A stretch of 64,000 bases of DNA from Eupeodes corollae (lineage: Eukaryota; Arthropoda; Insecta; Diptera; Syrphidae): positions 54,094,946 to 54,158,945 of the forward strand of contig NC_079147.1 in assembly GCF_945859685.1 (NCBI RefSeq), in the 5' to 3' direction. This document shows positions 45,360-56,112 of the stretch, piece by piece (position 1 is the first letter of the stretch; each line of letters opens with the position of its first letter). Position numbers and translations under genes: made by a program. The notes beneath the pieces are model-generated. The model was not told where the DNA came from, ran no database searches, and saw only the letters and a program-made list of their open reading frames with translations.

Positions 45360-46640
45360 CCAAAGTAGGTACTGGCGAAACATTATCACAATATAATTAA
45401 GCTTAAAATAACTGCCTGGTGTCTCTTCTTCAAGTGAATGATGTTGTCTTTAAGAAGTTGCTACTAATGCTTAAGTTATACTGATAGAAGAAAATGTCGT
45501 AGAGTTTATCTCTATTACCATCAGGCTTTCCATTTTGGTGATGCTTGTTTCGACTGCCGAGTTTGCAGCTCATTTAATTTTATTTCAATTTGCATGGTGT
45601 TGTAATAAAAAGGAAATGTCACTGTCGCCCTACCCTACCATTGTCCATTTAACCACCATAATCATTAACAAGCTGTAATAATGATGTCTCGAATAGAATA
45701 ATCTTTCGGTAAATCAGTGAGCAGTGAGTTCTTGAATAGAAATTGTATTTTTCTATTTAAGACTCATCAAAATATCAGAGCAAGAATACACAACTCCTGT
45801 ATGATTATCTTTACAAAGTATCATTTACCTACTTCCTGTTTAACAAAGTTACAACAATGTCACCATTAATTTAAAATATTTCTACCTCGCAAATGGAGCA
45901 TAAGATCGAGACTTTGTTGGGAGTAAATATGTTCATTAGGAAGTTAGGAATTTATGTTTTACATTCATAACTTGGTTGGTTTTTTGTTTTTCGGAGTTTC
46001 AAACTTCTATATCCGTGTAATTGCCCACATCAATGTACTTATTTAGTTGAACGAACAAAGTTATTTTCCTTTTTGGAGTTATAATATATGCAATATGCCC
46101 GTTTTCCAATGCCATGAAGAACAAGTTAAGTTTATGTGTGTTCCATGTACTTTTGGGCTTGAAGATATAATCCTTATACGCAAATGCTCATACTTTCGAA
46201 TTGTTGAGACACTTTGACATATTTATGGCTGAAATATGAATTCAATTTGCGTATGGAAGAAAAACATATATCAATTAGAATTAAAGTTCCAGTATTAGAA
46301 AAAAAAAGAAGTTTTAAAATTTATCAGTAACTTATGTACCTACATGATAGAAGATAAGAATAACTTAGAGAGTTGTAGAAAGTATTTAGGTTCGAATTTT
46401 GCATATTGTGAATTAACTTTATTGATAAGAAATACAGTTTTTTTTTTAAGTTTGAATATAAACTTTATCTAAGGGAAAAGTTTTATAAAGATTTATGAGA
46501 AGAGAGAAGAGAGAAGAGAAGTGTCAATAAATTATTATTCGAAAACTGATTGTGATTCGATGGCTTTGCGTAAAAAGGATAACAATTGCAATTAAAGTGT
46601 TTTTGTTTTTTTTTTCGATTTTTGTTTTGCGTTTTAGCCA
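45360..46640. other. Stretch without a supported gene
   Basis: AT-rich; a GAGAAGA-type microsatellite at about 46496-46521. Holds the left target site of the BEL element at its right edge. Confidence 0.4.
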
Positions 46641-46648
46641 TTAGTCAT

Positions 46649-47130
46649 TGATTTTGATTATAATAAAATGAATCACTAAATAGTGAAAAACACAACCAAT
46701 CAATATTTCAAATTTTATTGTTCTTACCAAGATCTCTAGAGATCTTACCAGCTTGGCGATCGAATTCAAAAAGGGACAATTCAAGTTTTCTTAGAATCAT
46801 AATCGATTTACATAAATGCGAGAAACAAAGCTTTCATTATATACATTGTACATATGTACATACAATTTTGGCGCATTGCAGATGGCAAAACAGTTTTATG
46901 ATATCATCTAGCATTGATTTCAAATATAATTTACAAACAATTGTAGAAAGGGATTATCTCTTAATCCGAGTAGCAAAAAACAATAAGAAACACTTCATAG
47001 GGTAAGTTTACAATGTTTGGTAATTAGAGTAAGATGTTTAAATTCAATATAAATTAATTCAATATAATTAATTAAGTAAAAAGATTTAAGTTATCAATAT
47101 AATAAAATAAAGCGATTTAAATCACAAACA
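46649..47130 (-). repeat. 3' LTR of BEL element
   Basis: 482 bp, TG...CA. Read on the minus strand it has a TATATAAT-like box (near 46845) and a polyadenylation signal AATAAA (46719-46714) about 65 bases before its end. Identical to the other LTR at +5975. A 95-codon open frame in it is fortuitous. Confidence 0.93.
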
Positions 47131-47148
47131 TCCCGGCGCCCCTGAACC
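47131..47148 (-). other. Polypurine tract before the 3' LTR
   Basis: The minus strand reads TTCAGGGGCGCCGGGA directly against the LTR edge. Purine-rich, interrupted by a CGCC. In the position where plus-strand DNA synthesis is primed. Confidence 0.5.
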
Positions 47149-47152
47149 AGTT

Positions 47153-50100
47153 TCAGGACAGTGGAAGGATGGCCAATTTAGCTATAGGTCGAGTAAATGT
47201 TCCATTTGACGTTCGTACAGTGGCCACACGAACAAGTTGATCAGCACCCGGTGAAACATTTTCAATCTGGCCCAGCAACCATTTTGTTGGTGGTAAGTTT
47301 GGCTCTTTAATTACCACAATATCACCTGGTTTCAGATTTGGAAGTTGTTTTTGCCATTTGGGTCGTTCTTGGAGACTCGTAAGATACTCCTGCTGCCACC
47401 GCTTCCAGAATCCTTGAACCATGTTTTGCAAAAAATTCCAATGGGTCAAACGATTTGTTGGGGTTTCGAGTTGACTCGGCTCAGGCACAGCTGTTGTTGG
47501 TTCACCTATGAGAAAATGAGAAGGTGTTAAAGGGTTTAAATCCACATCAGAGAGACAACATAAAGGTCTAGAGTTTAAGATAGCTTCGATTTGACAAGTT
47601 ACTGTCGTTAACTCTTCAAAGGTCAATATTGTAGACCCAATGACACGTCGAAGGTGAAGCTTTACGGATCGTATACCTGACTCCCACAACCCACCGAAGT
47701 GAGGTGCGGAGGGTGGAATGAAATGCCAGGCAATTCCATCCTTTGCAAGCGATGAGATTACTGTATCGTTATGCTTTTGGGACAGTACCAGTTGATGCAT
47801 TTCAGAGAGGCAACGTTTTGCTCCTTGGAAGTTTGTTCCGTTGTCACTGTAAATGTTCCGACACAGTCCACGTCTGGAAACAAATCGACGCAGAGCGGCA
47901 AGGAACGCATCAGTAGTGAGATCACTTACAACCTCTAAGTGTATTGCTTTGGTCGAAAAACATATGAAGAGTGCAATATAGGCCTTCAGCAGTTTCGGTT
48001 TTCTACCTCGATTAAGTTTGATTGTGAGCGGGCCAGCGTAATCACAACCTGTGTCTGTAAACGCTCGATTCGGCTGAATCCGTTGAAGTGGAAGGTTTCC
48101 CATGAGTTGCTCACAAGTTGCTTTGCGCTGCATGAAGCATGGTTTGCAGCGATGTATCACCTTTCTTACAATGTTTCGGCTACCCATTATCCAAAACTGC
48201 TGCCGCACAAATGTAAATGTTTCCGACACTCCAGCATGCATATATCTGTAATGAATGTCCTCTACTATAAGGAAAGAAATTTTATTAGTTTTTGGAAGTA
48301 TTATAGGATGTTTAATATTATATGAAACTGCTGCATGTTTTATACGACCGCCGACGCGTAAGAGTCCATCGCTGTCCAAAAATGCAGAGTATTTTAGTAA
48401 ATTTGACTTCGGCGATAAAGTCTTAGTTTTAAGCAAGTCGTCTATTTCCCTGGGATAAGAAGTCAGCTGCACATGTTTTAAGACAGAAATTTTTGCAGAA
48501 TGAATTTCATGGAATTTCAAGCCACCTGAAACGCGAACGCCAGTTGATTTCACGCGTAAGTTTGATATATAACGACGGATATATGCAAGCACTCTAATTA
48601 ACCGATGCCACGAAGATATATTGTCAATAATGTCTTGAATAACGCTTGCATAAAACCACGAAACAAAGTTATTAGTAGGCAATGGTCTGGCCTCGAGTTG
48701 AACTGGATCCTTATTAGCAACTTCATTATATGTGCAACGCTTAGAATGAATTGGCCAACGTTCTTCCGATTGGGATAGCCAAGAAGGACCAGACCACCAT
48801 AGACTATGATTTACGAGTTCAGAAGGGGAAACACCGCGCGACGCACAATCAGCTGGGTTGGATTGCGAAGCAATGTGCCTCCACGAATGACTTGGAACCG
48901 TTTCCAATATAGTTGAAGTGCGATTTGCCACGAACGTTGTCCACCGACGGGGAGGTGAATTAAGCCAATGAAGCACTATTTCTGAGTCACACCACGCACA
49001 TACTCTAATAGATTTGTGAACATTCAAAAAAGATTTTATGAGTTTTAAAAGTTTCGATAAAAGAAGGGCTCCACAGAGCTCTAATCGGGGAATAGAAAGA
49101 GGTTTTAAAGGAGCCACCTTTGTCTTCGCCGCGATTATTGTCACTTTTACTTCACCCGAGACCGTTCTTGATCGCGCATACACAACGGCTGCATATGCCA
49201 ACGTAGAGGCGTCCGAAAACCCGTGAAGTTCTATGTCCTTTTCAGAAAATATATTACGTCGTACCCGAATGTCCCGAAACAAAGGAAGTTCATCTCGATG
49301 GTTCATCCATTGGGTAGTTATCCTTTGTGGAAGCGGGTCATCCCATCCTAATTTAAGTTCTGATGACCAAAGTTCTTGGAACATAATTTTAAAGATGATC
49401 ACGGATGGAGCCAAAAAACCTAACGGGTCATATATTCGTGCAACTTCCGATAGAAGAGTTCTTCTTGTTAGAGATTGGTTAAGCTTAGGTTGATTGAAAC
49501 GAAATGAAAAGACATCATTGCTTGGGTTCCAGAACATTCCTAATACCTTGATGAAGGAAGACGACTTTTCATAATCCAAAGAAGAATACTCACAATCTTC
49601 TGATGGTATCTTAGCCAGAAGACTCCAGCAATTTGAACTCCACTTACTAAGTTGGATTTTGGCTAACGATAGAAGTTCTACAAGTTCTGACTGAATTCTC
49701 ATAAGATCTTCAATAGAGTTTGCTCCCGTCATGATGTCATCAACGTAGACATCGTTCAAAAGAATTCGAGCTGCAATAGGATGTGTTACTTGATAATCCT
49801 CAGCAAGCTGTTTCAAGACACGAACAGCCAAAAATGGAGCTGAAGAAGTTCCATAAGTTACAGTTTTGAGTCGAAAGTGTTTCACATTTTCGCTAGGAGA
49901 ATTTCGCCAGACAATACGCTGATAGTCTGTTTCGGGTTTTCGGATCAAAATCTGTCGAAACATTTTTACTATATCGGCTGTAAATACGAATCGATGCTGG
50001 CGGAAACGAAGACAAACTCCGAAAAGATCTCTTTGTATAGGAGGACCTATGTATAAATGGCTATTAATAGACTGCCCAGTTGAGTCACCGACTGAGCCAT

Positions 50101-52387
50101 CAAAAACGACCCGAAGCTTAGTCGTAGAACTGTCGGGCTTAAACACCGCATGATGTGGAAGATAAAAATGTCGACCATGGGAAGATTTTGCCTCATCATC
50201 AGGTACGCTTTCCATATGACCAAGACTTAAGTAATCTTCCATAAACTTTCTATATTGTCGCTCTAAGTCAGGGTTTTTTTGAAATCGACGCTCCATAGAA
50301 TTTAGCCGAGACATGGCGGCAGCTAGTGTGTTACCAAAAGAAGGCGATGGAGTTTTCAAAAGTAAAGGAACAATATATCTACCGTCTTCAGAGCGAGAAA
50401 CAAATTTACGAAATAATAATTCAGCAGGATCATTATCTGTTTGGATCCTGACTGTGGAAACTTCCTCCAGTTCCCAAAAGCGTTGCAAGAGATAATCAGT
50501 ATCAACAGATGATTCGGCATTGCATATGCCAACGCAAGAAATTTGATTAAAAACGAATTCTCCTGTAATGACCCATCCAAAGGAAGTATTCTGCGCCAAC
50601 GGTCTTCCTTCTGGGCCTATGATTTGTTCTGGTTTTAGAATCGACCAAACTCTGTCTGCTCCTAGTAAAATATCTACCGAACTCGAAATATTAAATAGTG
50701 GATCAGCTAGTTCCAACCCTTGAATATAGGCCCACGACGAACTATCAACAGATTGAGTTGGTAAGTTAGAAGTTAGTTTCCTCAAAATATGTACATCACA
50801 CTGTAGAACGGTGTTGCTAACCCTCGAAGCCAATGAAATTGACATATATCCGTTAGTGTGACCAGCATTTGCAGAAGAAAGTCCTAAAATAGGTATTCGA
50901 GAATGTTTTCGACGAAGACCAATACGTTGAGCTAATGCTTCTGTAATGAATGAAGACTGTGACCCTGTGTCTAGTAACACTCTACATTTTATTAGTTCAC
51001 CCTGATGATTACGAACATAGGAGAGAATGGTAGGCAAAAATGTTTGCTTTGGAAAACCAAAATTGAGAGAATGGTTGGTCAACAAGGGAGAATCAGAACT
51101 AGCAATAGGAACACCGGAGGTAACGTCAGCATTTGAGTTGTCTACAGGAAAATCGGAAGAAGATTTCCCTTTCGAAGAATATTCAGGACCACTAGATTGA
51201 TTGGAGTGGACAAGTGAGTGATGCCGCGATTTACAGACTCGACAACGAAAATGGCTAAAGCATTTGTAAGATGCGTGGCCAGAACGAAGGCAATTAAAAC
51301 ACAATGAATTGTCTTTAAGAAATTTCCGACGAGAATCAATACTTAGCGAAATAAACGAAGGACACTCTGATAGTTTGTGATCACCTTTGCATTTGAAGCA
51401 CTTAGGGTTTTGTCCTGCTGACTCAGCTACGTATGAGCGAATTGAAGTCGGTTGCTTTTTTCGCGATGTACCCGGAGTGTTCATCGGAGTGCAAGATTCA
51501 AACGCATCACATCGTAATTCAAGAAAATCAAGCAATTCCTGCACTTTACAGTCGTCCCGAGAACCTACTTTTTTAGCCCAAGCATGTCTGGTTGCCTCAT
51601 CGAGCTTGTTGAGAAGCAGAAAAATAATCCAAGGGTCACGCGTTTCTTTCTTCGCTGCCTGAAGACCACGAATAACTTCATCGGCACCGTCCGTAATTTT
51701 TCGTAAGGTGTCTGGATTTGACGAAGACATAGTAGGCAGTGAAACGAACGATTGTATAAGGGAATGTACGAGTAAGTTTACGCGATTATACCGTTTTTCG
51801 AGTTTTGTCCATGCCCCAATATAATTAGCATCGGTGGGGGATATATGGCTGATAAGATCAGCAGCTTCGTTTCGCAAAAAAGATTTTAAGAAATGAAATT
51901 TTTGAGTAGAGGTAAGCTTATCATTTGTATCTACCGTATCGATAAACATGTCGCGAAATGTAGGCCAATCTTTGTAATTGCCGGAAAATGGAGGAATGTT
52001 AATTTTAGGAAGGCTTACATTCGAAGATTTACTAGACGAATTAAGTTTGCTTAGAAATGAGGATTGATTTTGGGCAAGCTCCTCGACAAGATTAATTTGT
52101 TTATCAACACTCTGTTTTTCCCGAATAGCTTTCGTAAATTTCGTATGTGCACCAAAATATTTCATTTCGTATTCTTCAAATTCTGCTTCAAGCGTAAAAA
52201 CTGCTTGCTCGTCTAAACCTTCCAAAGACGAAATATGGTGGAACGAAAAGTCTTTCCACGCGATTTCTAATTTTTCTAATCTGACTTCTAACATCGGTAA
52301 ATCTTCATCGCCCGTAAGAGATTCACAAAAATTCGTCGCACGCGTAATGGCTCCCTTAGCATGTCCACGAAGTTGCAGTGACGTCAT
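47153..52387 (-). CDS. BEL/Pao gag-pol polyprotein, intact, 1744 aa
   Basis: Single polyprotein processed by its own protease; it supplies the capsid, protease, reverse transcriptase, RNase H and integrase. The start is the first ATG (MTSLQLRGHA). Gag spans about 1-330 (DUF1759-like, with PKINIPPFSGNYKDWPTF). Zinc knuckles: CFKCKGDHKLSEC (330-342) and CFNCLRSGHASYKC (363-376). The A17-type aspartic protease carries LLDTGSQSSF (Asp473). RT: FTADIVKMFRQI (Asp805) and VYVDDIMTG (YVDD 881-884). RNase H: GFSDAST (Asp1059), Glu1103, Asp1134. Integrase: HHCC finger (His1379, His1384, Cys1414, Cys1417) and catalytic Asp1449, Asp1515 (YSDNGTNF) and Glu1569 (GLWESGIRSVK), then a DUF5641-type end (LNPLTPSHFLIGEP, GDIVVIKE). 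Domain order gag-PR-RT-RH-IN is that of BEL/Pao. All catalytic residues seen are kept. Confidence 0.95.
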   Translation of the reverse strand: MTSLQLRGHAKGAITRATNFCESLTGDEDLPMLEVRLEKLEIAWKDFSFHHISSLEGLDEQAVFTLEAEFEEYEMKYFGAHTKFTKAIREKQSVDKQINLVEELAQNQSSFLSKLNSSSKSSNVSLPKINIPPFSGNYKDWPTFRDMFIDTVDTNDKLTSTQKFHFLKSFLRNEAADLISHISPTDANYIGAWTKLEKRYNRVNLLVHSLIQSFVSLPTMSSSNPDTLRKITDGADEVIRGLQAAKKETRDPWIIFLLLNKLDEATRHAWAKKVGSRDDCKVQELLDFLELRCDAFESCTPMNTPGTSRKKQPTSIRSYVAESAGQNPKCFKCKGDHKLSECPSFISLSIDSRRKFLKDNSLCFNCLRSGHASYKCFSHFRCRVCKSRHHSLVHSNQSSGPEYSSKGKSSSDFPVDNSNADVTSGVPIASSDSPLLTNHSLNFGFPKQTFLPTILSYVRNHQGELIKCRVLLDTGSQSSFITEALAQRIGLRRKHSRIPILGLSSANAGHTNGYMSISLASRVSNTVLQCDVHILRKLTSNLPTQSVDSSSWAYIQGLELADPLFNISSSVDILLGADRVWSILKPEQIIGPEGRPLAQNTSFGWVITGEFVFNQISCVGICNAESSVDTDYLLQRFWELEEVSTVRIQTDNDPAELLFRKFVSRSEDGRYIVPLLLKTPSPSFGNTLAAAMSRLNSMERRFQKNPDLERQYRKFMEDYLSLGHMESVPDDEAKSSHGRHFYLPHHAVFKPDSSTTKLRVVFDGSVGDSTGQSINSHLYIGPPIQRDLFGVCLRFRQHRFVFTADIVKMFRQILIRKPETDYQRIVWRNSPSENVKHFRLKTVTYGTSSAPFLAVRVLKQLAEDYQVTHPIAARILLNDVYVDDIMTGANSIEDLMRIQSELVELLSLAKIQLSKWSSNCWSLLAKIPSEDCEYSSLDYEKSSSFIKVLGMFWNPSNDVFSFRFNQPKLNQSLTRRTLLSEVARIYDPLGFLAPSVIIFKIMFQELWSSELKLGWDDPLPQRITTQWMNHRDELPLFRDIRVRRNIFSEKDIELHGFSDASTLAYAAVVYARSRTVSGEVKVTIIAAKTKVAPLKPLSIPRLELCGALLLSKLLKLIKSFLNVHKSIRVCAWCDSEIVLHWLNSPPRRWTTFVANRTSTILETVPSHSWRHIASQSNPADCASRGVSPSELVNHSLWWSGPSWLSQSEERWPIHSKRCTYNEVANKDPVQLEARPLPTNNFVSWFYASVIQDIIDNISSWHRLIRVLAYIRRYISNLRVKSTGVRVSGGLKFHEIHSAKISVLKHVQLTSYPREIDDLLKTKTLSPKSNLLKYSAFLDSDGLLRVGGRIKHAAVSYNIKHPIILPKTNKISFLIVEDIHYRYMHAGVSETFTFVRQQFWIMGSRNIVRKVIHRCKPCFMQRKATCEQLMGNLPLQRIQPNRAFTDTGCDYAGPLTIKLNRGRKPKLLKAYIALFICFSTKAIHLEVVSDLTTDAFLAALRRFVSRRGLCRNIYSDNGTNFQGAKRCLSEMHQLVLSQKHNDTVISSLAKDGIAWHFIPPSAPHFGGLWESGIRSVKLHLRRVIGSTILTFEELTTVTCQIEAILNSRPLCCLSDVDLNPLTPSHFLIGEPTTAVPEPSQLETPTNRLTHWNFLQNMVQGFWKRWQQEYLTSLQERPKWQKQLPNLKPGDIVVIKEPNLPPTKWLLGQIENVSPGADQLVRVATVRTSNGTFTRPIAKLAILPLS

Positions 52388-52611
52388 TTTAATCAAATAC
52401 AATTATTGTTCTTAATTAAGAAATCGAAATTTAATCCACCACACCTTGAATAATTTCTTAAAGATTTCTATAAACCGGTACTTTAAGCTATTGTCTTTTT
52501 AGCGATTTATATTAATAAGTTTAATTAGCTATTGAATACTTTTTCTTATTAGTGAATTAAACACTCGATTTTTCAATTAATCACCAGTTCAAAAAATATA
52601 AAATATCGGGA
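52388..52611 (-). other. BEL element 5' leader
   Basis: About 220 bases between the primer-binding site and the gag-pol ATG; very AT-rich, no upstream ATG frame of note. Packaging signals would be expected here but cannot be seen by eye. Confidence 0.4.
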
Positions 52612-52622
52612 TCGAAGGACCA
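52612..52622 (-). other. Primer-binding site, matches tRNA-Tyr 3' end
   Basis: One base inside the 5' LTR. The minus strand reads TGGTCCTTCGA; its complement TCGAAGGACCA equals the acceptor end of eukaryotic tRNA-Tyr plus CCA as I remember that sequence. An 11-base match, with further similarity not clear. Confidence 0.65.
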
Positions 52623-52623
52623 A

Positions 52624-53105
52624 TGATTTTGATTATAATAAAATGAATCACTAAATAGTGAAAAACACAACCAATCAATATTTCAAATTTTATTGTTCTT
52701 ACCAAGATCTCTAGAGATCTTACCAGCTTGGCGATCGAATTCAAAAAGGGACAATTCAAGTTTTCTTAGAATCATAATCGATTTACATAAATGCGAGAAA
52801 CAAAGCTTTCATTATATACATTGTACATATGTACATACAATTTTGGCGCATTGCAGATGGCAAAACAGTTTTATGATATCATCTAGCATTGATTTCAAAT
52901 ATAATTTACAAACAATTGTAGAAAGGGATTATCTCTTAATCCGAGTAGCAAAAAACAATAAGAAACACTTCATAGGGTAAGTTTACAATGTTTGGTAATT
53001 AGAGTAAGATGTTTAAATTCAATATAAATTAATTCAATATAATTAATTAAGTAAAAAGATTTAAGTTATCAATATAATAAAATAAAGCGATTTAAATCAC
53101 AAACA
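52624..53105 (-). repeat. 5' LTR of BEL element
   Basis: Same 482 bp as the 3' LTR. It would supply the promoter for minus-strand transcription of the element. Confidence 0.93.
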
Positions 53106-53110
53106 GTCAT

Positions 53111-53435
53111 GTTACTCCGCTAAAAAAAATTAAGTATTTCTAGTTTTATTTTTTTAAATAATAATTATTGTGGAGAATTACTTACAACTAAACCAGAAGT
53201 TCCACAGCTACCGCCAAGAAGAGAATCATCGGTTCTTGAGGATATAATAAAGCGAAAAACGTTTGAGTTATTTTTCACATAGCGGGTTACTTTGGATGAG
53301 CCGCTTAAAAATATTAAGCGAGATTAATTTAGTACCGACCCTGAATGTTACCATACAAATGTTATAAGCGATGTCTGCCATGCAAGTTGTACAGGTGCTT
53401 AGAGAATTTTATCTCTTCCCGTTGTTGTTGGTGGT
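53111..53435. other. Old flanking DNA right of the BEL element
   Basis: No clear coding block; may be the decayed upstream part of the LINE that becomes readable at about 53440. Confidence 0.35.
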
Positions 53436-53439
53436 GTAA

Positions 53440-54150
53440 CGCAGTTCAGGAACAAACCATGCTTATAGATATGAAATAACTTTCTTATCTGTGTTTGTCG
53501 CAATATTAATCTCGGTGTCAGCCTGATCTGGGTTCCGGGCCATAGTGCCATCGTGGGAAATGAACGGGCCCTTCATAGCTCACTTGCGGAAATGGTTAAC
53601 ATTCCTCTTGGTGCTATGAAGGGTAAAATATTTTCTATCTACCAAACTGAATCAAACCGAAGGTGGAGCATTTTACCCAACTGCATTATATCTAGGAAGA
53701 TATGGCCCACCTATAATAAAACCTGAACAAACGATCTTCTATGCAGGCCAAGGCAAGACATAGCCAGGATTGTTGCGGTTTGTACCGGACATTGGCCTAT
53801 AAGATTTCATGCAGAGAAGTTGGGTATCTCTTACAACACCTTTTGCCGTAGCTGTAGTGACCAAAGAGAAAGTGAAACGATAATCCATTTCCTCTGCAAA
53901 TGACCTGCTTTGGCTTTGAAAAAGCATTCTTTCAAGAACTTGATGAGCTATCTGAGACAAAGATAAGAGACCTAATCTTTTTTCTCAATGCGACAAAATG
54001 GCTCTAACATAATCGCTATGAAGCTTCTCTATCAATCTATCCCTTTCAATCAAAGGTCAAACGAGTTGTTGGTATCAAAACGGCGCACTACAGCGCTAAT
54101 TGGATCTCAGGCTAGGTTGCCTTGAGATCGCCATTTCTACCTACCTAGAG
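53440..54150 (+). pseudogene. I/R1-type LINE fragment: RNase H end and zinc finger
   Basis: Broken frames read VSLIWVPGHSAIVGNERA (RNase H signature WVPGHxxIxGNE), IFSIYQTESNRRWSILP, IARIVAVCTGHWPIRFHAEK and NTFCRSCSDQRESETIIHFL (the C-terminal Cys/His block). The same blocks occur in the LINE at 61.7-62.3 kb but with clear divergence, so it is a separate family of the same group. Truncated at its 5' end, with stops at several points. Confidence 0.7.
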
Positions 54151-54490
54151 TTCACCTGCGTGGTCTAGTATATGTTTGCATATGGTGACTTTTCTCTTTG
54201 TTGTTTACTTAAACTAGACGCTAATGTCTTTTTTAAAGAGTGTAGCAATGCTTCTCTGAGTATGTATTACCCGTGAAGACCGACAACTGCAGTGTACTGC
54301 ATATACTCCGGGTGGTTGTAGAGGTAATTGGTTTGTTGGTGATTTGAGGTAGTTAACCACTTTTTAGGTGATAAAAATATGGATTTTAAACCCTATTATA
54401 CTGTACCAATTACACCTTTTACATATGGCAGGTTGGTTGTTTTTGTCTAATTGGCTATCTACCTTTTTTTAAGGAGGAGGCTTTCACGTT
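54151..54490. other. Short stretch without a recognised feature
   Basis: Possibly the 3' UTR of the LINE fragment to its left. No tail or duplication identified. Confidence 0.35.
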
Positions 54491-55280
54491 TTTTTTTATT
54501 AACTTCCCATTGGAAGTTATTTTAATGGGTCCGATTTGTCAAATTGAAAATTTTGACATTTTTTGACGTTTAAGGTCCCTAGAGTCAAAAGAAAAGATTT
54601 TTAGAAAGATGTCTCTGCGTGCGTGTGTACGTCCGTACGCTAGAAACTTGAATTAATTTTATATAATATATAGTATTTATTTTTTGAAAAAATCCGTTTA
54701 ACGGTTTTTTTTATAAATCAAAAAAACTGAAGAAAAAATTGTCACCTCCAAAACAATTTCGTGCAACGAAGAATAATGTTTTTGACATCGGATAAAATTT
54801 TGAGAAAAATCGAATTGACAGTTTTCTTACAAAAAATAAAAACCGAAAAAAAATTAACTAAAGTTGGTAAAAAATGATTTTCGACTCAAATATCTTTTCA
54901 AAAATTTGAAATATTATCTTAAAACTAATTGTACCTTATAAGAAATATTGTTTTCAACATCCGGTAAAATTTTGAAAAAAATCGAATAGGCAGTTTTTTT
55001 ACTTTTTAAAAATTTACTTTCGACTCGAATAGCTTTTCAAAAATTAAAATTATTGGCTTCAAACTTATTTTATTTTACAGAAAACATTGTTTTCGATATT
55101 CAGTCATTTTTATATAAAAATCCAACAGTCCGTTTTTTCATAAAAAATAAAATGTACAAAAAATAGTACGCAAATTTGGTAAAAATTAATACGAGTACAT
55201 ATAGACAAACTTTTAAGCAAGACAAATCAACAGGCGGGATGGGAAGTTATCAGTGTGAGTCGCATCCCAGCCTATTTTTT
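54491..55280 (-). repeat. Repeat R, copy 7 (both ends present)
   Basis: Minus-strand copy. The left end is the palindrome AACTTCCCATTGGAAGTT (54502-54519), then GGTCCCTAGAGTC, the CGTACG region (54610-54640), about two to three ~175-bp units, and the right end GATGGGAAGTTATCAGTGTG with GAGTCGCATCCCAGCCTA (55237-55276). The strings AACTTCCCAT at the left and ATGGGAAGTT at the right are inverted copies of each other. Confidence 0.75.
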
Positions 55281-55499
55281 GTATGAGTAGCGATTCAGTG
55301 ACACTTTCACTTTCACATCTAAAAATGTAATGGAGTCATCATTTTCTTTTTTAAAGTGAACTTCATTTTTAGGTATTTTAAGCTAATACGCACCATTAAA
55401 TTCGAAATTTTAGAATTTTTAACTTTACAGAAAGTACAATGGTTCATTGCAGTACAAATAAAACCAACTGAGTCGAATCCATTCGCTGCTATAGTTGCA

Positions 55500-56112
55500 A
55501 CTATTTGAAATGTTTAATATTTTTCTTAAACACCATCGACAGACGTTACTTTGAGTTATTCAAGTACTTCGTCTACCTAGGCTCCGCTGTAAACGCAGAA
55601 AACAACACCAGCGCTGAGATCAAACGCAGAATAACTCTTGCTAACCGCTGTTTTTTTGGGCTAAGAAAGCATTTAAGTTTTAAAGTAATCTCTCGAGGGA
55701 CTAAAGTGTCGCTATAAAAGACCCTTATCATCACAGTCCTGCTATACTGTGCAGAAGCATAGACAATGACAAAAGCGGATGAAAGAACCTTGTGTCGGTT
55801 CGAAAGAAAAGTTCTTCGTGTGATCTATGGTAACGAGCTGTACGAGCTGTACAGCAACGTAGACTTAGCCAGAAGGGTAAAAGTCACGTAGAGCGCATGG
55901 AAACCAATGATCCGGCCCAGAAATTCCTCGAATCCACACCCACAGTAGAAAAAGACCGCGGATCAGGTTGCGCGCACAAGTGAAAAGTGACCTCACCCAA
56001 CTCGGAGCGCGAAACTGGAGACATCTAGCCAAGCACCGAGCTAGATGGAGAATTTTCTTAGGTGAAGCCCTAGTTCACACAATACTGTAGCGCCACCTTA
56101 AGCAAGTAAGTA
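55500..56112 (+). pseudogene. TAAG-tailed LINE, copy H (3' end)
   Basis: An open piece at 55530-55717 gives YFVYLGSAVNAENNTSAEI and RRITLANRCFFGLRKHL (C-terminal part of the RT protein, compare FVYLGTAINTG in copy D). Further on are the decayed block near 55910, CCACACCCACAGTAGAAAAAG, and the end signature ACTGTAGCGCCACCTTAAG with a short AAGTAAGTAAAT tail (56096-56115). 5'-truncated after the YADD region. Confidence 0.75.

Larger units (their letters stand above)
46649..53105 (-). mobile_element. Complete BEL/Pao LTR retrotransposon
   Basis: A 6457-bp element with two 482-bp LTRs, TG...CA ends, a 5-bp target duplication GTCAT (46644-46648 and 53106-53110), a primer-binding site, a polypurine tract and one open gag-pol frame, all reading on the minus strand. 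No env-like frame exists between pol and the 3' LTR. The LTRs are identical by eye over their whole length, so insertion is recent. All parts needed for autonomous retrotransposition appear to be present. Confidence 0.95.

Noticed and set aside
46718..47005. 95-codon open frame on the plus strand, repeated exactly at 52693-52980
   Set aside because: It lies inside the two LTRs and is antisense to the element. The exact repeat is due to LTR identity, not a gene family.
47939..51662. Several plus-strand open frames of 60-130 codons
   Set aside because: All are antisense shadows of the BEL gag-pol frame, with no motifs of their own.
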